Positions 43,539 to 54,900 of a DNA stretch of 64,000 nucleotides are shown in pieces (positions within the stretch are counted from its first letter, which is position 1; each line of letters begins with the position of its first letter). The DNA lies in contig NZ_OY762426.1 in the NCBI RefSeq assembly GCF_963665675.1, positions 3,100,001-3,164,000 on the forward strand, written 5' to 3'. The notes under the pieces are model-generated. The model saw only the letters and a list, made by a program, of their open reading frames with translations. It was not told the origin of the DNA and did not search any database. This DNA is from an uncultured Methanolobus sp. (lineage in GTDB: Archaea; Halobacteriota; Methanosarcinia; Methanosarcinales; Methanosarcinaceae). Position numbers and translations under genes: made by a program.

Positions 43539-44822
43539 GAGGCCGTCTAATTAGATCTTCGGCATAAAAGCTTATCCTTTTTTTTCGTCATCTTCATCAT
43601 CTATCTTTTTTTTTTGGGGGGGGGGCGGCAGCTATAAATAGCATAAATCTGGCCCGCCTCATGGCTAAAAAAGTAATGATGTATGGAGGAGTCCAATTTG
43701 AGGACTCTATTGAAAACTATCTGAACAGGGAAAGCGCCTCAATTTGCCAATTCCTGCACTTTCTCTGCATAGAAGATATTTCACAGTACTTAGAGCGTAC
43801 TGTGTATGCCAACAAAAGTTGGCATTACAAATATAACATTTCCTCAATGATAAAACTCTTCATTGTTATGTGTTTCAGGCAGTTATCTTATGAGAAAACT
43901 GTCGCCTCATTAACAGAAGAAGAGGCAATACTACTCGCTTTTTGCGATAACAATGGTGTTGTAAAACTTCCTTCATCAAAGACCTTACATAATTTTGTAA
44001 AATATCGATTAGGAGAAGATGGAATAACTGAAATAATGATGTTAGTTGGAGAAAGAATCCTTAAACTTGCTCAAATAAAAGAAGCTAAGATCGATTCAAC
44101 TCCGCTTGAAGCTTCAAGATACGATAAATATGCGGATTATAATCCTCATTACAAATGCAAGATGGACAAAGCTCATATCACGATGGTAGGAACTTATCCC
44201 GTGTTCATGACACATACAAATGGCAAAGCAGGAGATACTCATGAACTCATCAAACACATTCAAGCATTGAAGAAAATGAATGCTGATATTGACATGTATT
44301 CTGCAGATACGGGTTATAAAGCATTCAAGAATCATGCAGATATCTGGTATCATTTGAATGCAAGGCCAGTTATTGCATATCCAAAAAATGCTGTGATCAG
44401 CAAAGAGGGCGAAATGGACAAAATCGACCATTGGGTAAATAAAATGTGGTTCCTGGGTGGGAATATACTTGCAAGTACTGAAGAAAAACTAAAATTCCTA
44501 TATGAGATTGGAATGTCTAAACAGGTTGGGATGAACTTACGTAATCAAAATATGAGGGATGAATCGTTCTATGAGCTATACAAGAAAAGAGGAGAATGCG
44601 AATCAAAGCACGGACACATTAAAGATGTAGTCAAGTTCGACATCAGAAGAGTTAGAGTAGAGAGTAGAAAACTCTACTCTCTACTGAGTTTTGTATCGTA
44701 TCAGTTACTTGTACTTACAGAAATACAGAATGGGTTTGAGAAAAGAAATTCATTTGGAAGCTTTTATTGAAAATGTTTGTCTAATTAGAATAGAGGTATT
44801 TGGAAGCTAATTAGATAACCTC
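43539..44822 (+). mobile_element. DDE insertion sequence with 20-bp imperfect inverted ends
   Basis: Left end GAGGCCGTCTAATTAGATC (43539 on) and, on the other strand, right end GAGGTTATCTAATTAGCTTCC (to 44822) match at about 14 of 19 positions. A TTTTT next to each end could be a target duplication. One transposase gene inside. A T10G10 tract lies at 43606-43625 between the left end and the gene. Confidence 0.75.
43661..44770 (+). CDS. DDE transposase, IS4/IS5 superfamily
   Basis: 369 aa. N-terminal helical part with RQLSYEKTVASLTEEEAI, then catalytic residues in AKIDSTPLEASRYDKY (Asp), DMYSADTGYKAF (Asp) and KRGECESKHGHIKD (Glu), the DDE triad of IS4/IS5-type transposases. The frame is intact and long enough to be active. 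The start ATG at 43661 lies 34 bases after the G-run; an in-frame ATG at 43676 is another choice. Confidence 0.88.
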   Translation: MAKKVMMYGGVQFEDSIENYLNRESASICQFLHFLCIEDISQYLERTVYANKSWHYKYNISSMIKLFIVMCFRQLSYEKTVASLTEEEAILLAFCDNNGVVKLPSSKTLHNFVKYRLGEDGITEIMMLVGERILKLAQIKEAKIDSTPLEASRYDKYADYNPHYKCKMDKAHITMVGTYPVFMTHTNGKAGDTHELIKHIQALKKMNADIDMYSADTGYKAFKNHADIWYHLNARPVIAYPKNAVISKEGEMDKIDHWVNKMWFLGGNILASTEEKLKFLYEIGMSKQVGMNLRNQNMRDESFYELYKKRGECESKHGHIKDVVKFDIRRVRVESRKLYSLLSFVSYQLLVLTEIQNGFEKRNSFGSFY

Positions 44823-45067
44823 TTTTTAGGAAAATGTCTAAAGTAAAAATTTCCAGATTTTTAATCTGGAACAAACACAATCAATCCTTTTTGTGTTCCT
44901 GTCGCAAGGAATACTCAGAAAAATTATCCTTTTAAAATTATTGTGCTAAATAAATAGAAAATAGGATACCTACAAAGCCAAAGTTTAGGATTTTGATCAG
45001 ATATTAAAAGACCCATACCGGATAATATATAATCTTCTCCATTTATATTGAGTATCAGGAGATTAAG

Positions 45068-45550
45068 ATGTTGAAGCTTACAGAAAAGGTGGTTATAACA
45101 ATTATAATTCTGGCCATGCTCACGTTGGCAGTTTCAGTTTCTGCCTGTGTTGATAAAGAATCATTCAGGGAGAGTGATGCAGAGGAAATAGTAGTTAGTG
45201 CATCAAGTATTTCTAATGTTACATGGGAATGGGCCGGTACCATTGAACATGATGCAAAGACACCATTAGTTGTTCCGGACCCTAAGAAATACACGATTAT
45301 GTTCATGGAAGATGGAACCTATAATATTGTTGCAGACTGCAATACCGGAAGTGGGACATATGTCCTTGATAACGATAGTGTAACACTGAATCCCGGTGCA
45401 ATGACACTTATGGAATGCGGAGAAGATTCTATAAGTAATAAGTACCTTGCATATCTGGGGAATGTAGATGCGGTTGTGCTTGAAGGTGAGCAATTAAAAC
45501 TGTATCTGAAAGGCGGTGACGACAGAATGCTTTTCTCACTGCAGTACTGA
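45068..45550 (+). CDS. META-domain (HslJ-like) lipoprotein
   Basis: 160 aa. Signal peptide with lipobox-like VSVSAC (Cys27) for lipid attachment. The mature part matches the META domain: VTWEWAGTIEHD, YTIMFMEDGTYNIVADCNTGSGTYVLD, MTLMECGEDSISNKYLAYLG and LYLKGGDDRMLF. META proteins are linked to novobiocin resistance and motility in bacteria; the archaeal role is unknown. CAGGAGATTAAG precedes the ATG. Confidence 0.82.
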   Translation: MLKLTEKVVITIIILAMLTLAVSVSACVDKESFRESDAEEIVVSASSISNVTWEWAGTIEHDAKTPLVVPDPKKYTIMFMEDGTYNIVADCNTGSGTYVLDNDSVTLNPGAMTLMECGEDSISNKYLAYLGNVDAVVLEGEQLKLYLKGGDDRMLFSLQY

Positions 45551-45605
45551 GCATTCTGGATTAATACACAAGATATAATTCCTTTAGCGGTCATTATAAC
45601 TTCAA

Positions 45606-46427
45606 ATGGATGAAGAAAAATTCAATGATCTGAAAACATGGTTTGAGGATTATGTCAGGTCATTTCATTCAGATGACAGTTTTGTCCGGCAGAATGTGAT
45701 ACTTAAGGAGAATCATAGTATCAGGGTATGTGAGAATGCTGCCCTGATAGCTGCTTCTGAAAATATGGATCATAAAGAATATTATCTTGCAAAGGCGATT
45801 GCACTTCTTCATGACGTAGGACGATTCGAACAGATAAGCAAATACAGAACGTTTAAAGATAGCGAATCTGAAAACCATGCTGTTTTAGGTGTGAAAATCC
45901 TGAAAGCTGAAAAAGTACTTGAAAAACTTCCGGTGACTGAACAACGAATAGTTCTTTTTTCCATTGTTAATCACAACAGGTTCAGAATTAAAGGTAATCC
46001 TGACAAAAAAGCTCTTTTTCATGCAAAACTCATAAGAGACGCAGACAAACTTGACATCTATAAAGTGCTGCTGGATCATCACAACAAAAGAGATGAACAA
46101 CCAAATCCTGCACTTGATATGGGACTGCCTGATATCCCGGATTATTCATCTGAAATTGTAGGGGAAATCCTGGAAAACAAGGTTGCAGGTATCAGTCATG
46201 TAAGAACATGCAATGATATGAACCTCACTCGTCTGGCATGGCTTTTCGATATGAGTTTCAGGGAAACCTTCCATCTTGTAAGAGAGCGTCGATTCATTGA
46301 TAAATTGATAGCAACCCTGCCGCAAAATGAAGAAATTACTTCCCTTCAGCTCCATCTGAACAGATATCTGGACATGATGCTACAAAACCATAATCTGTGT
46401 GCCTCTGATGCAAACACTGAAGTCTGA
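45606..46427 (+). CDS. HD-domain phosphohydrolase
   Basis: 273 aa, cytoplasmic. HD motif set: ENHSIRVCENAALIA (His), IALLHDVGRF (His-Asp), FSIVNHNRF and RDADKLDIYKV (Asp). Such metal-dependent enzymes act on phosphate esters of nucleotides or signals; substrate unknown here. No Shine-Dalgarno; a GATATAAT box about 35 bases upstream suggests a leaderless or short-leader transcript. Confidence 0.8.
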   Translation: MDEEKFNDLKTWFEDYVRSFHSDDSFVRQNVILKENHSIRVCENAALIAASENMDHKEYYLAKAIALLHDVGRFEQISKYRTFKDSESENHAVLGVKILKAEKVLEKLPVTEQRIVLFSIVNHNRFRIKGNPDKKALFHAKLIRDADKLDIYKVLLDHHNKRDEQPNPALDMGLPDIPDYSSEIVGEILENKVAGISHVRTCNDMNLTRLAWLFDMSFRETFHLVRERRFIDKLIATLPQNEEITSLQLHLNRYLDMMLQNHNLCASDANTEV

Positions 46428-46572
46428 CGCGTTGCATCTTCTTTTCTTAATTAATTCTGTATAGTTGGCCCGTGAATATGGATTCAAATTAATTTGTAAT
46501 TCTGGAAAGCTTTTTATCTAACCGTAATTATATCATAATTGTTAATTATATTGCTTGTGGGATATAGCTGGT

Positions 46573-48945
46573 ATGTCAGACTTTAATAGATATAAAAAAC
46601 TGGTCTCTGATCTTCCTGTTGGTATCATATGTTCTGATCTCAATGGGAATATCACGTTTGTCAACAAGTTCCTTATTCAAAACCAATGGTTCACAGCGGA
46701 AGAGTTGGCTGATGGTAAGAACATATCTTTAATCAGATCTAAAGGATCTGAATTCAGAGATTTGTTCGAAGAAAGTCTGAAGTTAAATTATGAAGCTGAG
46801 AGGATGGTCCGGCAAACTGAGAGCAGTAACGGACTGTTTCTCAGGATCAGGATGAAACCGGAAACAGATGATAATGAACAGGTTACCGGCCTTATTTTTG
46901 TCATCGAAGAGATTTTAGCAGGGGCAGATATCTCCAGCCGATTTCAGAGATATATGGTAGAAGACATCATAGAAGAAACATATCTGGAATTTAAAGATTT
47001 ACCTGTAGCTGATATAGATGACAGTATTATCAAATCCCTGCCGTCCATTGGAAAAATAACAGAGTCTGATGTTATCTGCATTTTTCAGTTCACTTCTAAA
47101 GGCCGGACATTCTGTGATCATAGCTGGCACAGAAATCAGGATGATTTTCCCAGGGAAGAAAAGCTTAAAAAATTTGTTATGGCAAACCCTGACTGTTTTA
47201 ACATTACAGACAAAAAAATGTTCATCCTCAGCAACAATGACCTGAGTAAAATAGAATGTCTGGGAGAACAATTATCTGGCATTTTTGACGGAGATAACAA
47301 TTCATTAATTATTGTTCCCATGTACGGGCACAGGCATAAAATCGGTTTCATATGTATTAGTTCTTCTATTGAATCTGAAAGCACAGACCCTGAATTGTTA
47401 CGCCTGTTTAATTATCTTGGTGAGATTTATGTTAATGCCCTGGAACACAGGAATGCCGACAAGCTTCTGCTTAAGAGTGAAGAAAAATATCACAGGATAT
47501 TCAAAGAGATACATGATATCTATTATGAAGCGGACCTGGGAGGGATTATCCTTACAATAAGTCCGTCTGTCCAGTATTACCTTGGATATGAAGACAGTGA
47601 ACTTATTGGTCGTTCCATACAGTTGCTCTACAAAGACCCACATGACAGAAATGCGTTCCTTCGTGAAATTGTAAAAAATGGTTATGTTTCCCATTATGCA
47701 ATAACACTTGCAAATAAAAATGGCAGTACGGTCTACATTTCGGTAAATGCTCATCTGGTCTATGAAAACGGTATTCCTACTATGATAGCCGGAATGATAA
47801 GGGATGTCACAGAGCTAAAGAAAGCTCATATGGAACTGAAAGAACAAAAGAAGCTCCTGGCAAGCACTTTTGAATCAATCCCGGATCTTCTTGTTGTAGT
47901 AGACCATGATTACAACATAATCCTTAGTAACTGGAAAGGTCATGAATATTTCAAAAACGAGAATAAAATTCCTGGTGTCCTGTGTTACAAAACTTTCCGG
48001 CAAAAGGATAAACCCTGTGAACCATGTTTACCATTCAGTGTTTTTGAGTCCGGTGAAATACTGACTTATCAAACGCATAACGATGTAGATGATACATTCC
48101 GCGAGGTACGTGTAATACCAATATTTGACAATGAGGGCAATGTCTCAAAAATACTGGAACATGTAAGGGATATTACCGAGCAGAAGAGGGCTGAACAGGA
48201 GATAATTGACGCAAAGATCATTGCAGAAACTGCCAGTAAGGCAAAAAGTGAGTTCATTGCAAACATGAGCCATGAATTACGTACTCCTCTGAATTCAATA
48301 ATTGGCTTCTCAGATTTTCTGCTTGACGGGACTTTTGGAAAGCTCAATAATAAGCAGAATAGATATACTTCAAATATATCCAATAGTGGCAAGCATCTCC
48401 TGATGATAATAAATGATATTCTGGATATATCTAAAATTGAAGCAGGTGAAATGGAGCTGAGACCTGAATCTTTTGCCATTCAGGAAACAGTTGAGGAAGT
48501 CATCAATATAATGCTTCCTCAGGCACATAAAAAAGGCATTCGTCTCACAAACAAAATAATAGGTGCTTTAACCGTAAATGCAGACCGTGCTAAAATAAAA
48601 CAGGTTCTTTACAACCTGTTAAGCAATGCAGTCAAATTCACACCAACAGGTGGGTCGGTCAGCATAGGTGCAAATATAAACGATGAACTGCTAACAATAA
48701 TTGTTTGTGATACAGGCATTGGTATTTCAGCGGAGGATAAAGAAATATTATTCCATCCGTTCAAACAGATTGATTCCTTCTACAACAGGCAGCATGAAGG
48801 AACAGGTCTGGGACTTGCACTTGTCAGCAAGATCATAGAAATGCATAATGGAAGCATCAATGTCAACAGTGAGCCGGGGAAGGGGAGCTGTTTTATTGTT
48901 AAAATACCAGTGGAACAGAAGAAACTGAAGTCAGACAAACTTTAA
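46573..48945 (+). CDS. Soluble PAS sensor histidine kinase
   Basis: 790 aa with no TM helix. PAS 1 (about 5-115, VSDLPVGIICSDLNGNITF), a GAF-like region (about 140-300), PAS 2 (about 305-420) and PAS 3 (about 425-540) with a Cys-rich patch CYKTF..KPCEPCLPF that could bind metal or sense redox. HisKA H-box FIANMSHELRTPLNSIIGF at about 560 and HATPase with N box NLLSNAVKFTP, G1 DTGIGIS and G2 GTGLGLALV. It would autophosphorylate; no response regulator gene is next to it. ATG 46573 is preferred over the TTG at 46555. Confidence 0.9.
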   Translation: MSDFNRYKKLVSDLPVGIICSDLNGNITFVNKFLIQNQWFTAEELADGKNISLIRSKGSEFRDLFEESLKLNYEAERMVRQTESSNGLFLRIRMKPETDDNEQVTGLIFVIEEILAGADISSRFQRYMVEDIIEETYLEFKDLPVADIDDSIIKSLPSIGKITESDVICIFQFTSKGRTFCDHSWHRNQDDFPREEKLKKFVMANPDCFNITDKKMFILSNNDLSKIECLGEQLSGIFDGDNNSLIIVPMYGHRHKIGFICISSSIESESTDPELLRLFNYLGEIYVNALEHRNADKLLLKSEEKYHRIFKEIHDIYYEADLGGIILTISPSVQYYLGYEDSELIGRSIQLLYKDPHDRNAFLREIVKNGYVSHYAITLANKNGSTVYISVNAHLVYENGIPTMIAGMIRDVTELKKAHMELKEQKKLLASTFESIPDLLVVVDHDYNIILSNWKGHEYFKNENKIPGVLCYKTFRQKDKPCEPCLPFSVFESGEILTYQTHNDVDDTFREVRVIPIFDNEGNVSKILEHVRDITEQKRAEQEIIDAKIIAETASKAKSEFIANMSHELRTPLNSIIGFSDFLLDGTFGKLNNKQNRYTSNISNSGKHLLMIINDILDISKIEAGEMELRPESFAIQETVEEVINIMLPQAHKKGIRLTNKIIGALTVNADRAKIKQVLYNLLSNAVKFTPTGGSVSIGANINDELLTIIVCDTGIGISAEDKEILFHPFKQIDSFYNRQHEGTGLGLALVSKIIEMHNGSINVNSEPGKGSCFIVKIPVEQKKLKSDKL

Positions 48946-49047
48946 TTTGCTGACGATCACGTTTTTTGTGTCCGGACAAAATAATCCAATAAATTCAGAG
49001 ACAGCAGCAGGTGACTTATTATTCAGGAATACAATCATTTTTTACCA

Positions 49048-50418
49048 GTGATTCTAATCATCATTCTTTTGTCTTTTGTTTCTTACGGATGCATTGATAT
49101 ACAAACACAGGAAGTATCTGCAGATAATGGTACAGAGAATAATCTCAGCACAGATATGGTCCTTGGTTCTAATCATGTAAATTACACACAGACACTCAAA
49201 AAAACCGGGATACTGGAACTTGATAATGAATATTCTGTGAAGGTTCTGGATATTAACAAACAAAGTGAAAGTGTTTATCTCTCTTTTAGAAAAGACGGCA
49301 ATGAATATGCCACAAGCACCATGTTTACAAATAGAACATACAATGTGAAAGACACAAACGGAGAGAATATCATCTATAATATCAGGGTTGACAATATACC
49401 CGAAAGTAGTTTTATTGTCAATCTAAGCTATACGACATATCCTGCAATAGCTCTTGAGACCGGAATATATGAGGGGAAACAAACCCGGACCGATGTCAAA
49501 ATAAACAGTGATACTATCATCAGGACCTATCGCTGGGAATATGACAATACTGAATTCTCAGTTGAATATGAATATGATACGGAATCATATGATTCATATT
49601 CTGAAAGAAGCCGGAACAGGGATTTCAGTCATTTTGTTAATGACCCCTATGATGACGAACTTATATCAATGATCACGGGACAGATGGCTGAAATATCTGA
49701 AAAAAGCGGATATGTTAGGGATGAGATTCCTTATATTGTTATGGCCTTTGTGCAGTCCCTCCCATATGTAAGTGACAGTGTTTCAGCAGGCTATGATGAG
49801 TATCCGCGTTTTCCTTTTGAGACTCTATATCATGGAGGAGGAGACTGTGAGGATTCATCCATACTTCTGGCGGCGTTGCTTTATGATATGGGCTATGGTG
49901 TTGCACTCGTAGAGTTTCCTGGACATATGGGTGTGGGTGTGAAAGGTTCACAGGTCCTTGAAGGCAGTTATTATGATTATGCAGGTACACGCTATTACTA
50001 TCTTGAGACAACAAATTCAGGATGGAATGTGGGTGTGATACCAGAGGAATATGCTGATCTTGAAGCCTCCGTCCAGCCGGTTCTCACCTCGTATCCGCAG
50101 CTTCAGGTAGAATTTAGCGGAAATGCCAGGGGAGATGGGTACACAGGCTATGCAGATCTGGAAATCAAAGTCAGCAATATAGGATCAGCTGTTGCTGAAA
50201 ATGTAGTAATTTACTCTGCTCTTGAAAGCACAACTGACAATATGGTATGGGATGATCACAGAATCGACACTGATTCGGATCTGGATGTTGACGGGACCAT
50301 AGAGTACTCAATATATGACCTCAGTGTCCCGGCTGGTGAAAGATACAGAGTCGGTATACGGGCATGGGGATCAAATACAGGGACAGAATATGTTTACAGT
50401 GACTGGATGAGTTTTTAG
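49048..50418 (+). CDS. Transglutaminase-like extracellular lipoprotein
   Basis: 456 aa. A short hydrophobic start with SYGC gives a lipoprotein-like N-terminus. The catalytic region is GGGDCEDSSILLAALL (Cys), VEFPGHMGVGV (His) and RYYYLETTNSGWNVG (acidic). Preceding it is a beta-rich region, and the C-terminal 100 residues (YADLEIKVSNIGSAVAENVVI) resemble a CARDB-type Ig fold. Transglutaminase-like folds act as proteases or cross-linkers; the substrate is unknown. GTG 49048 is the only in-frame start; its signal lacks basic residues. Confidence 0.82.
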   Translation: MILIIILLSFVSYGCIDIQTQEVSADNGTENNLSTDMVLGSNHVNYTQTLKKTGILELDNEYSVKVLDINKQSESVYLSFRKDGNEYATSTMFTNRTYNVKDTNGENIIYNIRVDNIPESSFIVNLSYTTYPAIALETGIYEGKQTRTDVKINSDTIIRTYRWEYDNTEFSVEYEYDTESYDSYSERSRNRDFSHFVNDPYDDELISMITGQMAEISEKSGYVRDEIPYIVMAFVQSLPYVSDSVSAGYDEYPRFPFETLYHGGGDCEDSSILLAALLYDMGYGVALVEFPGHMGVGVKGSQVLEGSYYDYAGTRYYYLETTNSGWNVGVIPEEYADLEASVQPVLTSYPQLQVEFSGNARGDGYTGYADLEIKVSNIGSAVAENVVIYSALESTTDNMVWDDHRIDTDSDLDVDGTIEYSIYDLSVPAGERYRVGIRAWGSNTGTEYVYSDWMSF

Positions 50419-50494
50419 ACAATGTAATATTCTGAAGAAAACGCAAAAAAGGTTAAAGCAGGAAAATATTCTTAACTCATTCCTGCTCTTTTGG

Positions 50495-51667
50495 TCAGAT
50501 CACATATGCTTTTAATGCAGGTAAACCGTTAAAAGCGACGGAACTGTAACTCTGTGTATAGGCGCCCGTAGTGAATATGTAAAGCCTTTCATTCTCACGA
50601 AGGCTTTCAGGGAATGCATATTTATGATTCTCATACAGAATATCCATGCTATCACATGTAGGACCTGCCAGGATTACTTCTTCTTCATATCCTCTACTTT
50701 CCGAGTATACAGGATATTTGATGCATTCATCAAGTGTTTCTATGAGTCCGCCAAATTTTCCTATATCAAGATACACCCATTTGTACTGGTTCATTTTCGC
50801 TTTCTTTGAGATCATTATTACTTCTGTTACAATTACACCGGCATCAGCAGTTAATGAGCGTCCGGGTTCTATTATTATCTCAGGATGGTTGTCTCCGAAG
50901 TCTTCTTTTATGAAACGAAGGATTTCATGTGCATAGGTTTCAAGTTCGTTGGCCGGTGACAGGTATTTTGCGGGAAAACCTCCTCCGAGATTTATCATTT
51001 TAAGCTGAATTCCCTGAAGAGACACTGCTTCAAAGAGATATTTACATTTTGAGATGGCGTTATCCCACTGCCCGATATCGCGTTGTTGTGAACCTACATG
51101 GAAAGAAAGACCATAGGGTTCCAGTCCCATTTCATTTGCCTGAAGTATGAGTTCATAAATCATATCAGGGTGTGCACCGAATTTGCGGGACAGGGGCCAG
51201 TCTGCACCGTCACTTTCGGTAAGCAGGCGGAAAAATACCCGGGAACCCGGAGCATTTCGTGCGATTTTATTCAGGTCGCTCTCGGAATCAGTTGCAAAAA
51301 GGCGAATACCTTTCTTGTATGCGTAAGCAATGTCTTTTTCCTTTTTGATAGTGTTACCATAGCTGATCCTCTCTGGCCAGACGCCAAGCCTCAGGAGCTG
51401 ATCGATTTCATACACAGATGCAGCATCAAAACTGGAACCTTTATTTCTCAGGGAAGAAATGACCTCATCAAGGGGATTTGCTTTCATTGCATAATATATC
51501 TTAACAAAAGGCATGTTTTTGACAAGTTCATCATACATTTTTTCCACTTTGGACAGGTCTACAATAAGAAAAGGAGTTTCTTTGTCTTTAGAAAACTCTT
51601 TTATTCTTTTAAAATCGGCCTCTGATGTGAAATCACTCAGAGGAAATTCGTATTGTACCTTTCTCAT
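50495..51667 (-). CDS. Fold-III PLP decarboxylase (ornithine/lysine decarboxylase-like)
   Basis: 390 aa. PLP-binding Lys in KIYYAMKANP, SFHVGSQQRDIGQW, the phosphate-binding NLGGGFPA, EPGRSLTADAGV, and the catalytic GPTCDSMDILYE with FTTGAYTQSYSSVAFNG. These belong to the alanine-racemase-fold ornithine/arginine/diaminopimelate decarboxylase group; the CDSMD and short length favour ornithine or lysine decarboxylase of type III, giving putrescine or cadaverine. Start ATG 51667 with AAAAGGAGTAATT upstream. Confidence 0.88.
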   Translation of the reverse strand: MRKVQYEFPLSDFTSEADFKRIKEFSKDKETPFLIVDLSKVEKMYDELVKNMPFVKIYYAMKANPLDEVISSLRNKGSSFDAASVYEIDQLLRLGVWPERISYGNTIKKEKDIAYAYKKGIRLFATDSESDLNKIARNAPGSRVFFRLLTESDGADWPLSRKFGAHPDMIYELILQANEMGLEPYGLSFHVGSQQRDIGQWDNAISKCKYLFEAVSLQGIQLKMINLGGGFPAKYLSPANELETYAHEILRFIKEDFGDNHPEIIIEPGRSLTADAGVIVTEVIMISKKAKMNQYKWVYLDIGKFGGLIETLDECIKYPVYSESRGYEEEVILAGPTCDSMDILYENHKYAFPESLRENERLYIFTTGAYTQSYSSVAFNGLPALKAYVI

Positions 51668-51911
51668 AATTACTCCTTTTAAATGTTCAAATATTTGCTA
51701 TAGCACAGTATTATGACTAATAAACAGTTTAAAATCATTATAAATCATAAATACTTGATAATTCAATTCCATTATCATTTTAAGTATTTAAAACTGATTG
51801 ATAATTGATTATAAATGAAAATATGCAGTTTATTCAAAAAATATATGACATTTAAGAGCAGTTACACTAATTAGTGCAATAGGCTCTTTAAAAACAGCTA
51901 ATATATGCAAT

Positions 51912-54900
51912 TTATTCTATACGGGATCTGCCTTTTCCTTTGACAGGGAGCGTGAAGGAAAATTCGCTTCCTTTCCCGATTTCACTTTTAACCCAGATAT
52001 TTCCACCATGCATTTTAACAAATTTCTTAATGATGGCAAGACCAAGTCCACTTCCCCTGTACTTGCGTGTCGAAGAACCATCTACCTGATAAAATGGGTT
52101 AAATATCTCCTTAATGTCATCTTCAGAAATACCAATTCCTGAATCAGCAACAGATATCTGTATCTTGTTTTCTTCCTTAAAATATACATTAACGCTTATA
52201 GATCCATTTCCGGGAGTGAATTTCAGCGCATTATCAATCAAATTGTAAAGTATCTCTTTGACCTTTGTCCTGTCAGCTATTACATCAAGCTGTCTAATGT
52301 CCGATTGCAGCTCAAGTGAAATTCCTTTTCTTCCGGCCAGTATGAACATCATAGAATGAACGTCATGGACAGTGCGGATAATATCAAATTTAGTATAATC
52401 CAGTTCCATTTCCCCGAATTCCATCTGTGAAATATCGAGAATATTATTAATAAGATTCAAAAGCAGGGTACCACTCTTAAAAATATTTTCAACATGTTTC
52501 GTTTGTTCCTCATTAAGATCGCCGGAAATACCTTCAAGAAGCAGGTCTGAAAAACCTATGATAGAACTAAGCGGGGTTTTCAGTTCATGACTGGTATTGG
52601 CCAGAAACTCAGCTTTGCTGCGATTCGCATTGTCTGAAATCATCTTCGCTTTCAGTATCTCCTTTTCCGCTTTCTTTCTTTTAGTAATATCACGGAAAAA
52701 AACCAGGGCTCCGTCTTTACCTTCGTAGTTAACAGGAACTGCTGTAACCTCTGCAACAAAAGAACTTCCGTCAAGTCGCAGGCATATTTCCTCCATCAAA
52801 GGAATTGCTTGTTTTTTATTGTTTAAAATATCAATCTTCTCATTTATTCTTTCATGTGAATCAGGGTGGATGCAGTTAACAACTGGCTTTCCCTTTAATT
52901 CATCTAAAGACTTAGCTCCCAAAAGCTCCATTGCTGTCGGGTTAAGGTATGTGAATTTACTTTCAGTCTGAACAAAAATGGCTTCGGGAGCGCTTTCAAC
53001 AAGCAGCCTGAAACGGGATTCACTTTCCTGAAGTGCTCTCTGTGCTTCCCTTTCCTCGGTCTGGTCACGGAATACAAGCACCACACCGGATATATCGCCT
53101 TCTTCATTTATGATTGGGGAGCCACTGTCAGCTATAGGAGTTTCGTTTCTGTCTCTGGAAATAAGAAGTGTGTGGTTAGCCAGACCAACGATATTTCCTT
53201 CCCTGAGGACTTTTTGGACAGGACTTTCAACCGTTTTCCTGCTATCCTCATTTATTATCCGGAATATTTCTTCAAGTTTTTTGTCTTTGGCTTCAAGTTC
53301 ATTCCATCCCGTTAGCTCTTCAGCAATTCGGTTCATCTGCCGGAGATTCCCGGAAGTATCAGTTGTGATCACTCCGTCACCTATGCTATACAAGGTTGTC
53401 CTGAAAAGTTTTTCACTTTCGCTGAGTGCCTGTTCAGCAATTCTTTGATTAGTTACATCATGAATTATGGAACAAAGAACTGTTTTTCCCTCAATCGGTA
53501 CCGGGCCACTGTATACATCAACATCCCTGACTGATCCGTCTGAAAGTAAATGTTTAAAATGGAAATAACTACGCTGTTCTTTTCTGGCAAGGTCCATTTC
53601 TGCTTTGGTTTCGTCCATAGAAAGATTATTAATATCGGCAATATTCATTGTGCAAAGTTTTTCATGGTTCCAGCCATAATAATCTACAGCTGCAGGATTC
53701 ACATCAAGAATAGCCCCGCTATCCGGATCAACTATAAGCATAACAGATTTGTTCTGTTCAAAAAGGCCACGATACCGGGCTTCGCTTTCTTTAACCCGCT
53801 CTTCCATTACTTTGCGCTGTGTAACATCAGTAATAAAACCTTCAAGTGCTACTATATCACCTTTGGAATCAACTACTCCTTTACCTTGTTCCCACACCCA
53901 TTTTTCTTCGCCTGAAGCAGTTTTTATTCTGTATTCGGCCTGGAAGGCTTCATCTTTTTCAAGGGATTTCTGCCATTTGTTCCATACGTAATCCCTGAAT
54001 TCAGGTTCAATGAGATCATTGAATGAGATTTTCCTGTTATCCACAATATCTTCCGGCTTATATGCTGTAAGTTCAAAACATCCCTGTGATATAAACCGCA
54101 TTGTCCAATCCCTGTCAAGGTCGCAGCGATAAGCAATACCCGGTAAATTTGAAAGAAGAACAGATTTACTCCTTTCACTCTCTATAAGCCCGCTTTCAAG
54201 CTTTTTGCGATCACTTATATTCCTCAGAAAACAGAATAAGCCATGGGAATCCGTAGTTGTGTAAATGGCGCTGACTTCAATATCAATTATATTCCCATCT
54301 TTTGTACGATGGTGGGTTTCGAATAAATCTTTGCCGGTTTTGATGGTTCTGTCAATCTGATATATGATTTGCCTTTCATCCATATCGACCTCCAGATCAG
54401 ATATCTTCATATCCAGCAATTCTTTGTAGGAATAACCGGACATTTCACAATATTTTGCATTTACGTCCAGTATTCTGCCTTCTTTATCTATGTACCAGAA
54501 ACCATCAACTGTCATTTCTGTGATAATACGATACCTTTGTGCGTATTCAATGTCTTTTTTGTTCAGATGTCCATGGTTTTTTTGTGACATACATAATTGG
54601 ATGGAAGCCAGCAGTTGCTCATCGGAGACAGGCCATACAAGACAACCGGAAAATGACATTTCAGCAAGTTCAATGATATCCTGTTTAGTTGCTCCGGAAA
54701 TAATCGGAAGCACAGGAATTCCACATGACTTCAACATTCCTTTCAGTTTAGCTGATAGTCCTCCAAAATCGGATTTTATCCTTAAGATTACAATATCCTG
54801 CTCTCCTTCGTACAATGGACTTTTTCTGTTTAAGATAGAAAAATCATCTATATTACTATCAAAGACAGTATGTCCCATAGACTTGAGTTTTTCTGACAGT

